A stretch of 64,000 bases of DNA from Methylobacterium terrae (GCF_003173755.1 NZ_CP029553.1:6098703-6162702), one strand, 5' to 3'; positions 1 to 9,006 are shown, numbered from the stretch's first letter. Notes: generated by a model from the letters alone, not told the origin. Numbers and translations are program-made.

Positions 1-1104
1 CAGACCGGTCTCGTCGCCCGGCTCGACGGGCTGATCCGCGACCTCGCCGCGGCGCCGCCGGCCGAGAAGCCCGGCCTCCTCGGCCGGCTGTTCGGGCGCC
101 AGCCGGAGCCCGTGGCAGGGCCGCTCGGCCTCTACGTCTGGGGCCTGGTCGGCCGCGGCAAGACGATGCTGATGGACCTCTTCCACGAGGCCGCGCCCGG
201 CCCGAAGCGCCGGGTCCACTTCCACGCCTTCATGGGCGACGTGCACGAGCGCATCCACCGCCACCGCCAGGCGGTGAAGCAGGGCACGGCGAGGGGCGAC
301 GACCCGATCCAGCCGGTGGCCGAGGCCCTGGCGGCGGAGGCGCGGCTCCTCTGCTTCGACGAGTTCACGGTCACCGACATCGCCGACGCGATGATCCTCG
401 GGCGCCTGTTCACGGCGTTGTTCGCCCGCGGCACCGTGATGGTGGCGACCTCGAACGTCGAGCCCGACCGGCTCTACGAGGGCGGGCTCAACCGCGCCCT
501 GTTCCTGCCCTTCATCGCGCAGCTCAAGGAGCGGGTCGCGGTGGTGCGGCTCGATTCGCGCACCGATTTCCGTCTCGAGAAGCTCGGCGGCAGCCCGGTC
601 TACCACGTCCCGGCGGACGAGGCCGCGGCCGCGGCGCTCACGAACGCGTTCCGGGCCCTGTCGGGCGAGCCGAAGGGGCGGCCGACGACCATCACCGTCA
701 AGGGCCACGAGGTGGCGATTCCCGAGGCTGCCGGCGGCGTCGCCCGCTTCACCTTCGCGGATCTCTGCGCCCGGCCGCTCGGCGCCGCCGACTACCTGGC
801 GCTCGCCGAGCGCTTCCACACCGTGATCGTGGAGGAGATCCCGGTGATGGACACGCCCCAGCGCAACGAGGCGAAGCGCTTCATCATCCTGGTCGACGCG
901 CTCTACGACACCCGCACCAAGCTGCTCGCCTCGGCCGCCGCCGAGCCGACCGGGCTCTACCTCGCCGATACGGGCCGCGAGGCGTTCGAGTTCGAGCGCA
1001 CGGTCTCGCGCCTGATCGAGATGCGCTCGGAGGAGTACCTCGCCCTGCCGCACGGCCGGCCGGACGAGGCGACGGGCAGCACGACGGGGCTGGTGGAGAC
1101 CTGA
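1..1104 (+). CDS. zapE: Cell division protein ZapE (AFG1-like ATPase), 5' end outside window
   Basis: The reading frame is open from the first base, so the true start lies upstream of the window. Visible are a Walker A loop (GLVGRGKTML), a Walker B segment (LLCFDEFTVTDIADAM) and a C-terminal region of the AFG1/ZapE type with RFTFADLCARPLGAADYL. ZapE is a P-loop ATPase that acts at the Z-ring in bacteria, and its mitochondrial relative AFG1/LACE1 is linked to protein quality control. At least 367 residues are present, close to the usual full length, so only a short N-terminal part is missing. The next gene follows after 95 bases with no obvious terminator. Confidence 0.9.
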   Translation, partial: QTGLVARLDGLIRDLAAAPPAEKPGLLGRLFGRQPEPVAGPLGLYVWGLVGRGKTMLMDLFHEAAPGPKRRVHFHAFMGDVHERIHRHRQAVKQGTARGDDPIQPVAEALAAEARLLCFDEFTVTDIADAMILGRLFTALFARGTVMVATSNVEPDRLYEGGLNRALFLPFIAQLKERVAVVRLDSRTDFRLEKLGGSPVYHVPADEAAAAALTNAFRALSGEPKGRPTTITVKGHEVAIPEAAGGVARFTFADLCARPLGAADYLALAERFHTVIVEEIPVMDTPQRNEAKRFIILVDALYDTRTKLLASAAAEPTGLYLADTGREAFEFERTVSRLIEMRSEEYLALPHGRPDEATGSTTGLVET

Positions 1105-1199
1105 GGGCGAGAGCCGGCGCGCTTCTTGATTGCGCCGCATTCGGAGCGCCGAAGCGGTGGCTCAGTCCTGCTGTTAGATCGTTCGACCCGAGGCTTCCG

Positions 1200-2336
1200 A
1201 TGACCCCCTCTCCCTCGCCCAAAGACGTCTCGCCGGAGCGCGCCGTCGCGGCCATCTCGCGCTGGCTGGCGGTGGAGAGCCCGACGGATTCGGCTGACGG
1301 CGTCAACCGGATGATGGACCTCGTCGCCGACGAGGCCGCCACCCTGGGCCTCGCCGCCGAGCGGGTGCCGGGCCGGGACGGTTTCGGCGACAACCTGATC
1401 CTGCGGGCCGGCCCGCGGACGGGCGGGCCCGGCATCCTGGTGCTGTCCCACCTCGACACCGTGCACCCGATCGGCACCCTCGCCCACGACCTGCCGGTGC
1501 GGGTCGAGGGCGACCGGCTCTACGGCCCGGGCGTCTACGACATGAAGGGCGGCGCCTGGCTCGCGCTCCAGGCCTTCGCGGCGGCGGCGCGCGGGACCGC
1601 CGCGCGGCGCCCCCTCACCTTCCTGTTCACCAGCGACGAGGAGACCGGCTCGCAATCGACCCGCGGGCTGATCGAGGATCTGGGGCGGCGAAGCGCTGCC
1701 GTGCTGGTGACCGAGCCCGGCCGCGACGGCGGCAAGGTGGTGACCGGGCGCAAGGGCGTCGGCCGCTTCGACGTCCACGTCGAGGGCCGTCCCTCCCATG
1801 CCGGCACCCGCCACGCCGACGGCCGCAACGCCATCCGGGAGGCCGCCCGGCTGATCCTCGAGATCGAGGGCCTGACCGACTATTCCCGCGGCGTCACCAC
1901 CACGGTCGGCACGATCGGTGGCGGCACCGCCGAGAACGTGGTGCCGCAGCATTGCCGCTTCGCCGTCGACCTGCGGGTCGTCACGGCGGCCGACGGCGAG
2001 GACTATGCCGGCCGGATCCTGGGCTTGCGCGCCGCGGAGGATTTTCGCGTCGGCGTGACCGGCGGCATGAACCGCCCGCCCTACGACGCGAAGGCGGGTG
2101 CCGCGCTCTACGCCCGCGCGAGGGCGCTCGCCCGCGACGAGCTCGGGATCGATCTCGGCGAGGTGCCGCTCACCGGCGGCGGCTCGGACGGCAACTTCAC
2201 GGCGGCCCTCGGCATCCCGACCCTCGACGGGCTCGGCATCGACGGCGACGGGGCTCACACGCTCCAGGAATACGGCCTGATCTCCTCGATCGCCCCGCGG
2301 ATGCGGCTGGTGCAGCGGCTGCTGGAGACGCTGTGA
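1200..2336 (+). CDS. M20 family metallopeptidase (glutamate carboxypeptidase-like)
   Basis: The 378-residue protein is a zinc-dependent M20 exopeptidase or deacylase. Metal and catalytic positions are visible: H84 and D86 in SHLDTVHP, D114 in YDMKGG, the E147-E148 pair in TSDEETGS, E172 in VTEPGRDGG, and a late histidine in GDGAHT. The order and spacing resemble carboxypeptidase G2 and related glutamate carboxypeptidases more than DapE or ArgE. The GRPSHAGT segment marks the dimerisation (lid) domain. There is no signal peptide, so it is probably cytoplasmic. The substrate cannot be told from sequence; hydrolysis of an N-acyl or peptide bond next to an acidic residue is an inference from the CPG2 likeness. 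Confidence 0.85.
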   Translation: MTPSPSPKDVSPERAVAAISRWLAVESPTDSADGVNRMMDLVADEAATLGLAAERVPGRDGFGDNLILRAGPRTGGPGILVLSHLDTVHPIGTLAHDLPVRVEGDRLYGPGVYDMKGGAWLALQAFAAAARGTAARRPLTFLFTSDEETGSQSTRGLIEDLGRRSAAVLVTEPGRDGGKVVTGRKGVGRFDVHVEGRPSHAGTRHADGRNAIREAARLILEIEGLTDYSRGVTTTVGTIGGGTAENVVPQHCRFAVDLRVVTAADGEDYAGRILGLRAAEDFRVGVTGGMNRPPYDAKAGAALYARARALARDELGIDLGEVPLTGGGSDGNFTAALGIPTLDGLGIDGDGAHTLQEYGLISSIAPRMRLVQRLLETL

Positions 2337-2542
2337 CCGGCGCCCGGGGCGGCGCCCGATCACGGTGCGACACGGTCCACGACACAGCTTTCAGGGTGCG
2401 GCGGCACCTCCTCCCACCCGCGACCTCAGGATGAGGGTGCAGCGGGGAAAAGCCTGACGATCACGGGCTTTGCGCCACGGTCGTGGACAATGGTCTACGA
2501 CGAACCGGCATCGGCCTCGTCGGACGATGCTCCGGCCGCCGG

Positions 2543-4285
2543 TCAGATCCGGTAGGCGGTCCGGCAGGCGCCCCAGTGCCGGCCGAGCACCCGGATCGGC
2601 GCGTCGACCTCGCGCACCTGGACCGTCTCGCCGCCGACCGCGCGCCGGTAGGCCTGCACCGTGAAGGGGCGGGTCGAGCGGGCCGCCGTGATGCCGGTGC
2701 GGTCGTCGAAGATCCGCCGGTCTCGGCAATTCGCGTCGTTCCAGACCGGGTCGCCGGGCCGCTGCGGCTGCGACACGCGCCGATTGTGGATCGGCAGGAA
2801 GCCGTTGCGGTCGGTCGGGATGCAGAACAGCATCCGGTTGTCCTGGGCGAGCGGCGGCTCGATCAGCGGCCGCAAGGCGCGCTCGAGGGTCGCGACGGCC
2901 TCGTTGAGGAATTGCGGCGGGTTGCTCCCGGCGATCGAGCGGTAGGCGGTGTCGAACAGGGCGCCTTCGGTGATGCGCCCGGCCCGGATCTCCGCCTCCA
3001 TCGCCGCCGCCATCGCGCCGGCGATGTCCTGCGCCCGGACGATCAGGGGCCGGTACTCCGCGGCGATCTCCTCGAGCATCGCGCGCAGGCGCTCCTCGGC
3101 CGCCGCGTCGAGATCCGCGAAGCGGGCGTGCAGGCCGACCGGGCTCTCGCCGACGACCCGGGCCGCGACCGCGCCGAGGCGGTCGATCTCGAGGGACAGC
3201 CGCGTCCCGATCGCGGGCGCCGGGCCCGTCACCGCCTCGAGGAGGAGGCCGCCGGCGCTGAGGTCGATGCTGCGGGTCCGCCTGCCGTCGGCGAGGCGCA
3301 CGGCGAGGTCCACCGGGTAGCGGTCGAAGCGGCGGCGGTCGCCGAGCTCGCTCTGCCGGACCACGGCGACGAAGCGGCGCCCGAGTCCCTCGGCCTGGCC
3401 GGCGGCGCCGGCCGCCTCTGCTTCCGCCCGGGCGGCGAGGCCGTCGACCCGGTCGGCCGTGGCGCAGACATGGCGCGCCTCCCGGCTCACGCCGGCGACG
3501 AAATCGGCGGCGCGCCCGGCCTCGCCGGAGAGCCCGGCCACCGCGGCCGCCTGGTCGCCGGCGATGCCGATGACCGTCGCGAAGGCCGGCCGCATCGCCT
3601 CGACCGCGCCGGCGAGCGCCGCGATGGCGGTGCCCGAGGCGCTGGCGCCTTCCCGCAGCCGCGCGATCCGGTTGCGGACGTCCTCCGCGGCGCGGCCGGT
3701 CTCGACCGCCAGCGCCTTGACCTCCCCGGCCACGACCGCGAAGCCGCGGCCCGCCTCGCCCGCCCGGGCCGCCTCGATGGTCGCGTTGAGCGCCAGCAGG
3801 TTGGTCTGGCGCGAGACCGCCGCGATCGCGTCGACCACGCCGACGATCTCCTCGGTGGCCCGGGCGAGCGCCTGCATGAAGGCCTGCGCCTCGCCGGCCC
3901 GGTCGGCGGCGGTGCCGAGATGGCCGTCCGCCTCGCCCATCGCCGACGCGATCCGGTCCGAGGTCGCCGAGAGCGTGCGGCTGGTGTCGAGGATCTTGCC
4001 CGTCATCGCCTCGGCGTCGCGGGCGGCCTCGGCGAGCCCGCCCATCTGCGAGCGGATGTCGGCGATCCCGGCCTGCATGCCGCCGACCTCGGTCCGGGCG
4101 CCCGCGATGGCACCCCGGACCCGGGCGATGGCGGTGAGGACGTCGGCCTCCACCGCGTCCATGGCGTCCCCGGCCGGGCGCGTCGCCGCGGCCGCGGGAT
4201 CGGACGAGGCGGGCGCGGCTGCCGGTTCGGGGGCCGGCGCCTCGTGCGCGGACGGTTTCGGGCGGGGCAAGGCGAAGAAGCGCAT
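2543..4285 (-). CDS. Soluble methyl-accepting chemotaxis-like protein with PilZ domain
   Basis: This 580-residue protein has no convincing membrane segment. Residues about 45-300 form a chemoreceptor signalling coiled coil with the conserved hairpin tip ([19 protein letters not shown], about 158-176). Residues about 315-410 are a PilZ domain with both cyclic-di-GMP binding motifs: R318-x3-R322 and D341-L-S-A-G-G346. The last 170 residues contain [29 protein letters not shown] and [11 protein letters not shown], a C-terminal sensor module seen in other cytoplasmic receptor-like proteins. Known family function suggests input to a CheA/CheW array, here possibly tuned by cyclic-di-GMP; that link is inferred. 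No other chemotaxis gene is adjacent. The N-terminal 40 residues are Pro/Ala-rich. Confidence 0.85.
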   Translation of the reverse strand: MRFFALPRPKPSAHEAPAPEPAAAPASSDPAAAATRPAGDAMDAVEADVLTAIARVRGAIAGARTEVGGMQAGIADIRSQMGGLAEAARDAEAMTGKILDTSRTLSATSDRIASAMGEADGHLGTAADRAGEAQAFMQALARATEEIVGVVDAIAAVSRQTNLLALNATIEAARAGEAGRGFAVVAGEVKALAVETGRAAEDVRNRIARLREGASASGTAIAALAGAVEAMRPAFATVIGIAGDQAAAVAGLSGEAGRAADFVAGVSREARHVCATADRVDGLAARAEAEAAGAAGQAEGLGRRFVAVVRQSELGDRRRFDRYPVDLAVRLADGRRTRSIDLSAGGLLLEAVTGPAPAIGTRLSLEIDRLGAVAARVVGESPVGLHARFADLDAAAEERLRAMLEEIAAEYRPLIVRAQDIAGAMAAAMEAEIRAGRITEGALFDTAYRSIAGSNPPQFLNEAVATLERALRPLIEPPLAQDNRMLFCIPTDRNGFLPIHNRRVSQPQRPGDPVWNDANCRDRRIFDDRTGITAARSTRPFTVQAYRRAVGGETVQVREVDAPIRVLGRHWGACRTAYRI

Positions 4286-4774
4286 GGCGACAAATCTAGG
4301 GCGAGGATGTTAACGATGGATGATTCGATACCACTATAGACGGCCGTTCTTTGTCCTGTTCTTGACGCTCCGGTCGTTCCCAAGAAGAAGCTGCTGCCGC
4401 AACGGTACTTCCCGTCTTCGTCGTGCCGCGTAAGCTCCGCCCTCGTAGTAAGGCGGCGCGATCCCGCTCTTCCGTCCGATCCCCGGCCCCGGTGCATTGC
4501 AACTGATCGGACGGGAGTCGCAGCGAAGCCTTCGGCATCTGCGGCCAGGGCGGACCGATGCGGTCCGCGACCGGGCGGAACTCTGGAAGAATGAGGCCGG
4601 GCCGCCGGTCGACGCCCGCGGCACCCGCGGGCGGCCCGGCACCTTGCTCCTGAGGGCGACCGCCACAGATGACGGGCCGAGACCGGCGGCGCCCGCCCGC
4701 CGGCAGGAATCGGCGTCGCGCCGGGACCGGGCTTTCGCGCGGCCCCCCGGTCGCTGCGGGCAAGGAGGCTGGCA
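4286..4774. other. Intergenic region between divergent genes
   Basis: This 489-base stretch separates the start of the leftward chemoreceptor-like gene from the rightward Nudix gene, so it should hold promoters for both. Short frames cross it but none has a recognisable domain or plausible composition. The first 150 bases are less GC-rich than the flanks. I see no RNA gene, repeat family member or confident promoter. Confidence 0.4.
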
Positions 4775-5434
4775 ATGGCCGAGCGCGACGGTTCCCCGGT
4801 AACGTCCCCGCCCCGGGTGACATCCCCGCTCCAGGTGACATCCCTACCCGCGGCGGCCCGCTCGCCCTGGGTGACGCTCTCGCGAGAGCGCCGCTACGAG
4901 GACCGCTATCTCGGCGTCGACCTCGACCAGCTGCGCCACGAATCCGGCCGGGAGCACCCGCACGTCGCCCTGCGCTTCAAGGTGTTCGGGGTCGCGGTGC
5001 TGCCGGTCGATCCGCAGGGCCGGGTCACCCTGATCGGGCAGTACCGCTACGTGCTCGACCGCTTCACCTGGGAGCTGCCCCGGGGCTCCGGCCCGGTCTC
5101 CGACGACGCGCTCGCGACCGCCCGGCGCGAGTTGGAGGAGGAGACCGGCGACCGGGCCGGATCCTGGCTCGAACTCATGCGCCTCGACGCCTCGCCGGGC
5201 ATCTCGAGCGAGCGCGTCCCGGGCTTCGTCGCCTGGAACCTCAGCCGCGGCCCGGCCCATCCCGACCCGCAGGAGAGCCTGCGGCTGCGCCGCCTCCCCT
5301 TCGCCGACGCCGTCACCGAGGCGCTGACCGGTGCGATCACCGACGGGCCGAGCGTGGCGCTACTGCTGGGCCTCGCCGAGCGGGCGCGGCGGGGGAATCT
5401 GCCGGAGGATCTGCTCGGGTTGGTGCGGGGGTAG
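4775..5434 (+). CDS. Nudix hydrolase (ADP-ribose pyrophosphatase-like)
   Basis: The 219-residue protein carries a Nudix box around residues 103-126: G-x5-D-x7-REL-x-EE-x-GD, following WELPRGSG. The usual Glu at the seventh position is Asp and the final hydrophobic position is Asp, so the box is near-canonical but altered. The preceding VTLIGQYRYVLDRFTWELP segment resembles ADP-ribose pyrophosphatases, which cleave nucleoside diphosphate sugars. The start is supported by a strong ribosome site, AAGGAGG at 4762-4768, six bases before the ATG. Residues 9-25 contain three in-frame copies of an 18-base repeat (VTSPPR, VTSPLQ, VTSLPA), probably a disordered leader. Substrate is not determinable. 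Confidence 0.8.
   Translation: MAERDGSPVTSPPRVTSPLQVTSLPAAARSPWVTLSRERRYEDRYLGVDLDQLRHESGREHPHVALRFKVFGVAVLPVDPQGRVTLIGQYRYVLDRFTWELPRGSGPVSDDALATARRELEEETGDRAGSWLELMRLDASPGISSERVPGFVAWNLSRGPAHPDPQESLRLRRLPFADAVTEALTGAITDGPSVALLLGLAERARRGNLPEDLLGLVRG
4799..4852 (+). repeat. Three in-frame 18-base direct repeats in Nudix N-terminus
   Basis: Units beginning gtaacgtccccg, gtgacatccccg and gtgacatcccta follow one another every 18 bases and encode three V-T-S-P/L units. They lie just after the start codon, so copy-number change would alter only a short leader of the protein. Confidence 0.7.
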
Positions 5435-5453
5435 CGGGCAGGCGCGGGCGCCT

Positions 5454-5650
5454 CCTCTCCCCGCGGGCGGGGAGAGGGCCGCTGACCCCTCGTCGGGTCA
5501 GCGGAGAGCCCGCAGGGCGAGGGTGAGGGGGTATCCCCGGAAGAGGCTCCTCCGGCACCACCCCCTCACCCTCGCTCCGGCTTCGCCTCCGCTCACGTCA
5601 TCGACGACAAGGTCGACGAAGTCCTCTCCCCGCCCGCGGGGAGAGGGGGA
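5454..5650. repeat. Palindromic intergenic repeat, copy A
   Basis: The roughly 197-base element has an outer inverted repeat, cctctccccgcgggcgggga at the left matched by ccgcccgcggggagaggg at the right, and an inner one, gcgagggtgaggggg against ccccctcaccctcgct. The same arrangement recurs at 9377-9584. Between the arms the sequence is variable, apart from ctccggcttcgcct next to the inner right arm. It lies downstream of both flanking convergent genes, so it could fold into a long RNA hairpin at transcript ends. Confidence 0.75.
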
Positions 5651-5708
5651 GAGCCCGCGCTGTTTTCCTGTCCTGGAACACCCTGTGCGAAGGGGCGCGG
5701 ACACCGCC

Positions 5709-6698
5709 TCACCGCGCCGCCAGTTCCCGCAGCAGCGCCTCGTGGAACCGGTCCGGCGCCTCGACCTGCGGCGAGTGGCCGAGGCCCTCGAAGATCACGA
5801 GCCGGGCGTCCCTGATCCGCCCCGCGACCTCCGGCCCGAGCCGGTCGTAGCGGCCCAGCGTCTCGGCGAGCGCCGGCGCGGCGCGATTGGCGCCGGGCGC
5901 GGTGCGGTCCTTCGTCCCGACCATCAGCACGGTCGGCACGCGCAGGCGGTCGAACTCGTGTACCACCGGCTGGGTGAACACCATGTCGGAGGTCTGGGCC
6001 TGGTTCCAGGCCACGCGCTCGGCGCCGGGGCCGGCGTAGAGCCCCGCCTGCATGTCGACCCAGCGGTCGTAATCCGGCTTCCACTGGCCGTCGTAGTAGA
6101 ACTTGAGCTGGTAGGCCTTGATGCTCGCCGCACTCGTCTTGCGCTCGGCGGCGTAGGCTGCGTCGATCGTCTGGTAGGGCACGCCCTTGGCCTGCCAGTC
6201 CTCGAGCCCGAGGGGATTGACCATCACCAGCCGCTCGACGGAATCGGGGAACATCAGGGCGTAGCGGGCCGCCAGCATGCCGCCCATCGAGTGCCCGACG
6301 ATGGTCGCCTCCCTGACGCCGAGGGCGGCGAGCAGGCCGTGGGTGTTGGTGGCGAGCTGCTGGAAGCTGAACTGGTAGCCGGCGGGCTTCGTCGACTTGC
6401 AAAAACCCACCTGGTCGAGGGCGAGCACCCGGTAGCCCGCCCGCGCCAGCACGCCGACGGTGTCGCCCCAGGTCGCGGCGCAGAAGTTCTTGCCGTGCAG
6501 CAGCACCACGGTGCGGCCGTTCGGCCGCTCCGGCGCCACGTCCATGTAGGCCATCGACAGGTCCTGCCCCTGCGACGCGAAGGCGTGGCGCTTCACCGGA
6601 TAGGGATAGTCGAAGCCCTCGAGTTCGGGACCGTAGGAGGGCGCGGCGAGGGCGGCCGTGGCGGACAGGAGGGCGGCGGCGAGGAGCGGGAGGCGCAT
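5709..6698 (-). CDS. Exported alpha/beta hydrolase
   Basis: The 329-residue protein begins with a clear signal peptide (MRLPLLAAALLSATAALA, cleavage after residue 18), so it is periplasmic or secreted. The alpha/beta hydrolase triad is visible: nucleophile Ser in GHSMGG, Asp in VGTKDRTA and His in GLGHSPQ; the oxyanion-hole HG pair is in VLLHGKNF. The cap region is rich in aromatic residues (KFYYDGQWKPDYDRW). Proteins of this type are esterases, C-C hydrolases or dehalogenase relatives; the substrate is not evident. It is transcribed towards the palindromic repeat at 5454-5650 and has no operon partner. Confidence 0.85.
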   Translation of the reverse strand: MRLPLLAAALLSATAALAAPSYGPELEGFDYPYPVKRHAFASQGQDLSMAYMDVAPERPNGRTVVLLHGKNFCAATWGDTVGVLARAGYRVLALDQVGFCKSTKPAGYQFSFQQLATNTHGLLAALGVREATIVGHSMGGMLAARYALMFPDSVERLVMVNPLGLEDWQAKGVPYQTIDAAYAAERKTSAASIKAYQLKFYYDGQWKPDYDRWVDMQAGLYAGPGAERVAWNQAQTSDMVFTQPVVHEFDRLRVPTVLMVGTKDRTAPGANRAAPALAETLGRYDRLGPEVAGRIRDARLVIFEGLGHSPQVEAPDRFHEALLRELAAR

Positions 6699-6802
6699 GC
6701 GGCGGGGGTCTCCGGGTGAGGTGCGAAGCTCTTACAACGCGCCGACGGCCCGCGGACGATGTGCGTCAGGCGCGCGGGCATGCGCACCGGTCGGTCCCGC
6801 GC

Positions 6803-6831
6803 TTGCGTTTCCAGCGCTCGCCCGCCATATA
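6803..6831 (+). promoter_or_regulatory. Probable promoter of ffs
   Basis: A -35-like TTGCGT (6803-6808) and a -10-like CATATA (6826-6831) are separated by 17 bases. Initiation seven bases downstream would fall at 6838, exactly where the SRP RNA begins with GGGAGG. The agreement of spacing and RNA 5' end is the main support. Confidence 0.6.
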
Positions 6832-6837
6832 GGCCTC

Positions 6838-6931
6838 GGGAGGTTGGCGAGGGACGTTTCACTCGCCAACCGGGTCAGGTCCGGAAGGAAGCAGCCCTAA
6901 CGAGACCGAGCGGGTTTTCGTCCAGCCTCCC
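6838..6931 (+). ncRNA. ffs: Signal recognition particle RNA (4.5S, small bacterial type)
   Basis: The diagnostic apical-loop segment ggtcaggtccggaaggaag starts at 6873 and continues with cagcc; it is the Ffh-binding symmetric/asymmetric loop and GNRA tetraloop region. The 5' end gggaggttgg pairs with the 3' end ccagcctccc, closing the single long hairpin, and an inner stem ggttggcgag/ctcgccaacc region is visible. Length is about 94 bases. With Ffh it forms the particle that targets nascent membrane proteins to FtsY. The position upstream of dnaX-ybaB-recR is common in alphaproteobacteria. End points are set from the pairing and may be off by a few bases. Confidence 0.93.
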
Positions 6932-6998
6932 ACCCCACCCCGTTTCAGGAGCGCGTGCGCCCCCTCCCCGGGGGCCGCCCTCACGACCCTGCGAGCGC

Positions 6999-8942
6999 AT
7001 GGACGAGACCTCCGGCACGCCCTCGATCGACGAGCCGGGTCTCCCCGGGTTCAGCGCAGCCCCGGCCAAGCCGGCTCCCGCCTACCGGGTCCTGGCGCGC
7101 AAGTACCGGCCGAAGGATTTCGACGACCTGATCGGCCAGGGCGCCATGGTGCGCACCCTGGCGAACGCCTTCGAGGCCGGCCGCATCCCGCAGGCCTGGA
7201 TGCTCACCGGCGTGCGCGGGGTCGGCAAGACCACCACCGCCCGCATCCTCGCACGCGGCCTCAACTACGCGCTCCCCGACGATCCGAATGCCGGGCCGAC
7301 GATCCGGCTGCCCCGGCTCGGCCTGCACTGCGCCGCCATCATGGAATCCCGGCACATCGACGTGCTGGAGATGGACGCCGCCTCGCATACCGGCATCGAC
7401 GACGTCCGCCAGATCATCGACGGCATCCGCTACTCCCCGGTCTCGGCGCGCTATAAGGTCTACATCGTCGACGAGGTCCACATGCTGTCCGAGAAGGCGT
7501 TCAACGCCTTCCTGAAGACGCTGGAGGAGCCGCCGCCGCACGCGAAGTTCGTCTTCGCCACCACCGAGATCCGCAAGGTTCCGGTCACCATCCTGTCGCG
7601 CTGCCAGCGCTTCGACCTGCGCCGGGTCGAGGCCGGCGCGCTGATCGCGCACCTGCAGAAGATCTGCGACGCCGAGGGCGTCTCGGCCGAGGCCGAGGCG
7701 CTCGCCGCCATCGCGCGGGCCGCCGAGGGCTCGGTGCGCGATTCGCTCTCGCTCCTCGACCAGGCGATCGCCCACGGCGCCGGCCACGTCACCGCCGAGA
7801 CGGTGCGCGACATGCTCGGGCTGGCCGACCGCGCCCGGGTCGTCGACCTGTTCGAGGCGGCGATGCGCGGCGACGTGCCGGCGACCTTCGCGGAGCTGCG
7901 GGCCCAGCACGAGGCCGGGGCCGATCCGGCGGTGGTGCTCTCCGACCTCGCCGAGTTCACCCACCTCGTCACGCGGCTGAAGCTCGCGCCGGACTCGGCC
8001 CGCTCCGACACCTCGCTCAGCGAGGTCGAGCGGGTGCGCGGCGGCGAATTCGCCGACCGGCTCTCGGTCCGCGCCCTGTCTCGCGCCTGGCAGATCCTGC
8101 TCAAGGCGATTCCCGAGGTGCAGGCGGCGTCCCGCCCGCTCGCCGCGGCCGAGATGGCGCTGGTGCGCCTGATCTACGCCGCCGACCTGCCGACCCCCGA
8201 CGAGGCCCTGCGCCAGATCAGGGACGGCGGCAGCCTCGCCCTGCCGGCCCGAGCACCGGCGGCGGCTCCTGCGGGTGCGCCCGCGATGCAGGCCGCGCCG
8301 TCCGTCGCCCCGGCGATGCAGGCGGCGGCCCCCGCGCCCGTCACCGCCCTGCGTGCCACGGGCGCCGCGGCGCCGGCCCTGGCGCGCAGCCTGCCCGAAG
8401 CGCCTCCGGTCGAGGCCCCGCCCCGTCCCGCGCCGCCCCCGGCGATGCCCCGCCCGACGCTGGTCCAGTCCGCGCCCCCCGCCCGGGCCGAGGCCCGGCC
8501 CGCTTCCGGCCCGCGCCTGCGCCGCTTCGAGGACGTCGTGGCGCTCGCCGACGAGCGCCGCGACATCGGCCTCAAGATGGCGCTGGAGCGCGACGTCCAC
8601 CTGGTGCGGTTCGAGGACGGCCGCATCGAGTTCCGCCTCGCCGAGGGCGGGCGGGCCACGCTCGGCACCGATCTCGCCCGCGCCCTCGAGGCCTGGACCG
8701 GCCGGCGCTGGGTGGTGGCGCTGTCGCAGGAGGACGGCGAGGCGACGCTCGACGCCCGCGCCAAGGCCGCGGTCCAGAGCCGCCACCAGGGCGCGGCGAG
8801 CCACCCGCTGGTCCAGGCGGTGCTCAAGAACTTCCCGGGCGCCCAGATCGTCGACGTGCGCGACAAGGCGCCGGACCCGGCACCGGGCGATCTCCCGCCG
8901 CCGGAGGCGGACGACCCGGACCTGGAGCCGGAAGGCCCGTAG
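6999..8942 (+). CDS. dnaX: DNA polymerase III subunits gamma/tau
   Basis: The protein is 647 residues from the ATG chosen here; the frame is open further upstream but would run through ffs. Clamp-loader ATPase motifs are clear: GVRGVGKTTTARILA (Walker A), VYIVDEVHMLS (Walker B), the sensor-1 region FVFATTEIRKVPVTILSRCQRF, and sensor-2 region EGSVRDSLSLLDQAI. Only one cysteine (GLHCAAIMESRH) remains where the E. coli protein has a four-cysteine zinc module. Residues about 415-505 form an Ala/Pro-rich linker, followed by a C-terminal tau-like domain (RFEDVVALADERRDIGLK onward). It is followed by ybaB and recR, the usual association. Confidence 0.95.
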   Translation: MDETSGTPSIDEPGLPGFSAAPAKPAPAYRVLARKYRPKDFDDLIGQGAMVRTLANAFEAGRIPQAWMLTGVRGVGKTTTARILARGLNYALPDDPNAGPTIRLPRLGLHCAAIMESRHIDVLEMDAASHTGIDDVRQIIDGIRYSPVSARYKVYIVDEVHMLSEKAFNAFLKTLEEPPPHAKFVFATTEIRKVPVTILSRCQRFDLRRVEAGALIAHLQKICDAEGVSAEAEALAAIARAAEGSVRDSLSLLDQAIAHGAGHVTAETVRDMLGLADRARVVDLFEAAMRGDVPATFAELRAQHEAGADPAVVLSDLAEFTHLVTRLKLAPDSARSDTSLSEVERVRGGEFADRLSVRALSRAWQILLKAIPEVQAASRPLAAAEMALVRLIYAADLPTPDEALRQIRDGGSLALPARAPAAAPAGAPAMQAAPSVAPAMQAAAPAPVTALRATGAAAPALARSLPEAPPVEAPPRPAPPPAMPRPTLVQSAPPARAEARPASGPRLRRFEDVVALADERRDIGLKMALERDVHLVRFEDGRIEFRLAEGGRATLGTDLARALEAWTGRRWVVALSQEDGEATLDARAKAAVQSRHQGAASHPLVQAVLKNFPGAQIVDVRDKAPDPAPGDLPPPEADDPDLEPEGP

Positions 8943-9006
8943 CCGTCGCGCCGCCGGCGCCCCACATCTGTTCGACGAAACTCTCTCACACCGCGAGGAC
9001 GCCGCC

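Noticed and set aside
957..2363. Long open frame on the minus strand opposite the M20 peptidase
   Set aside because: Composition is Arg/Gly/Ala-rich without any domain, and the opposite strand has a complete enzyme. Such mirrored frames are common in very GC-rich DNA.
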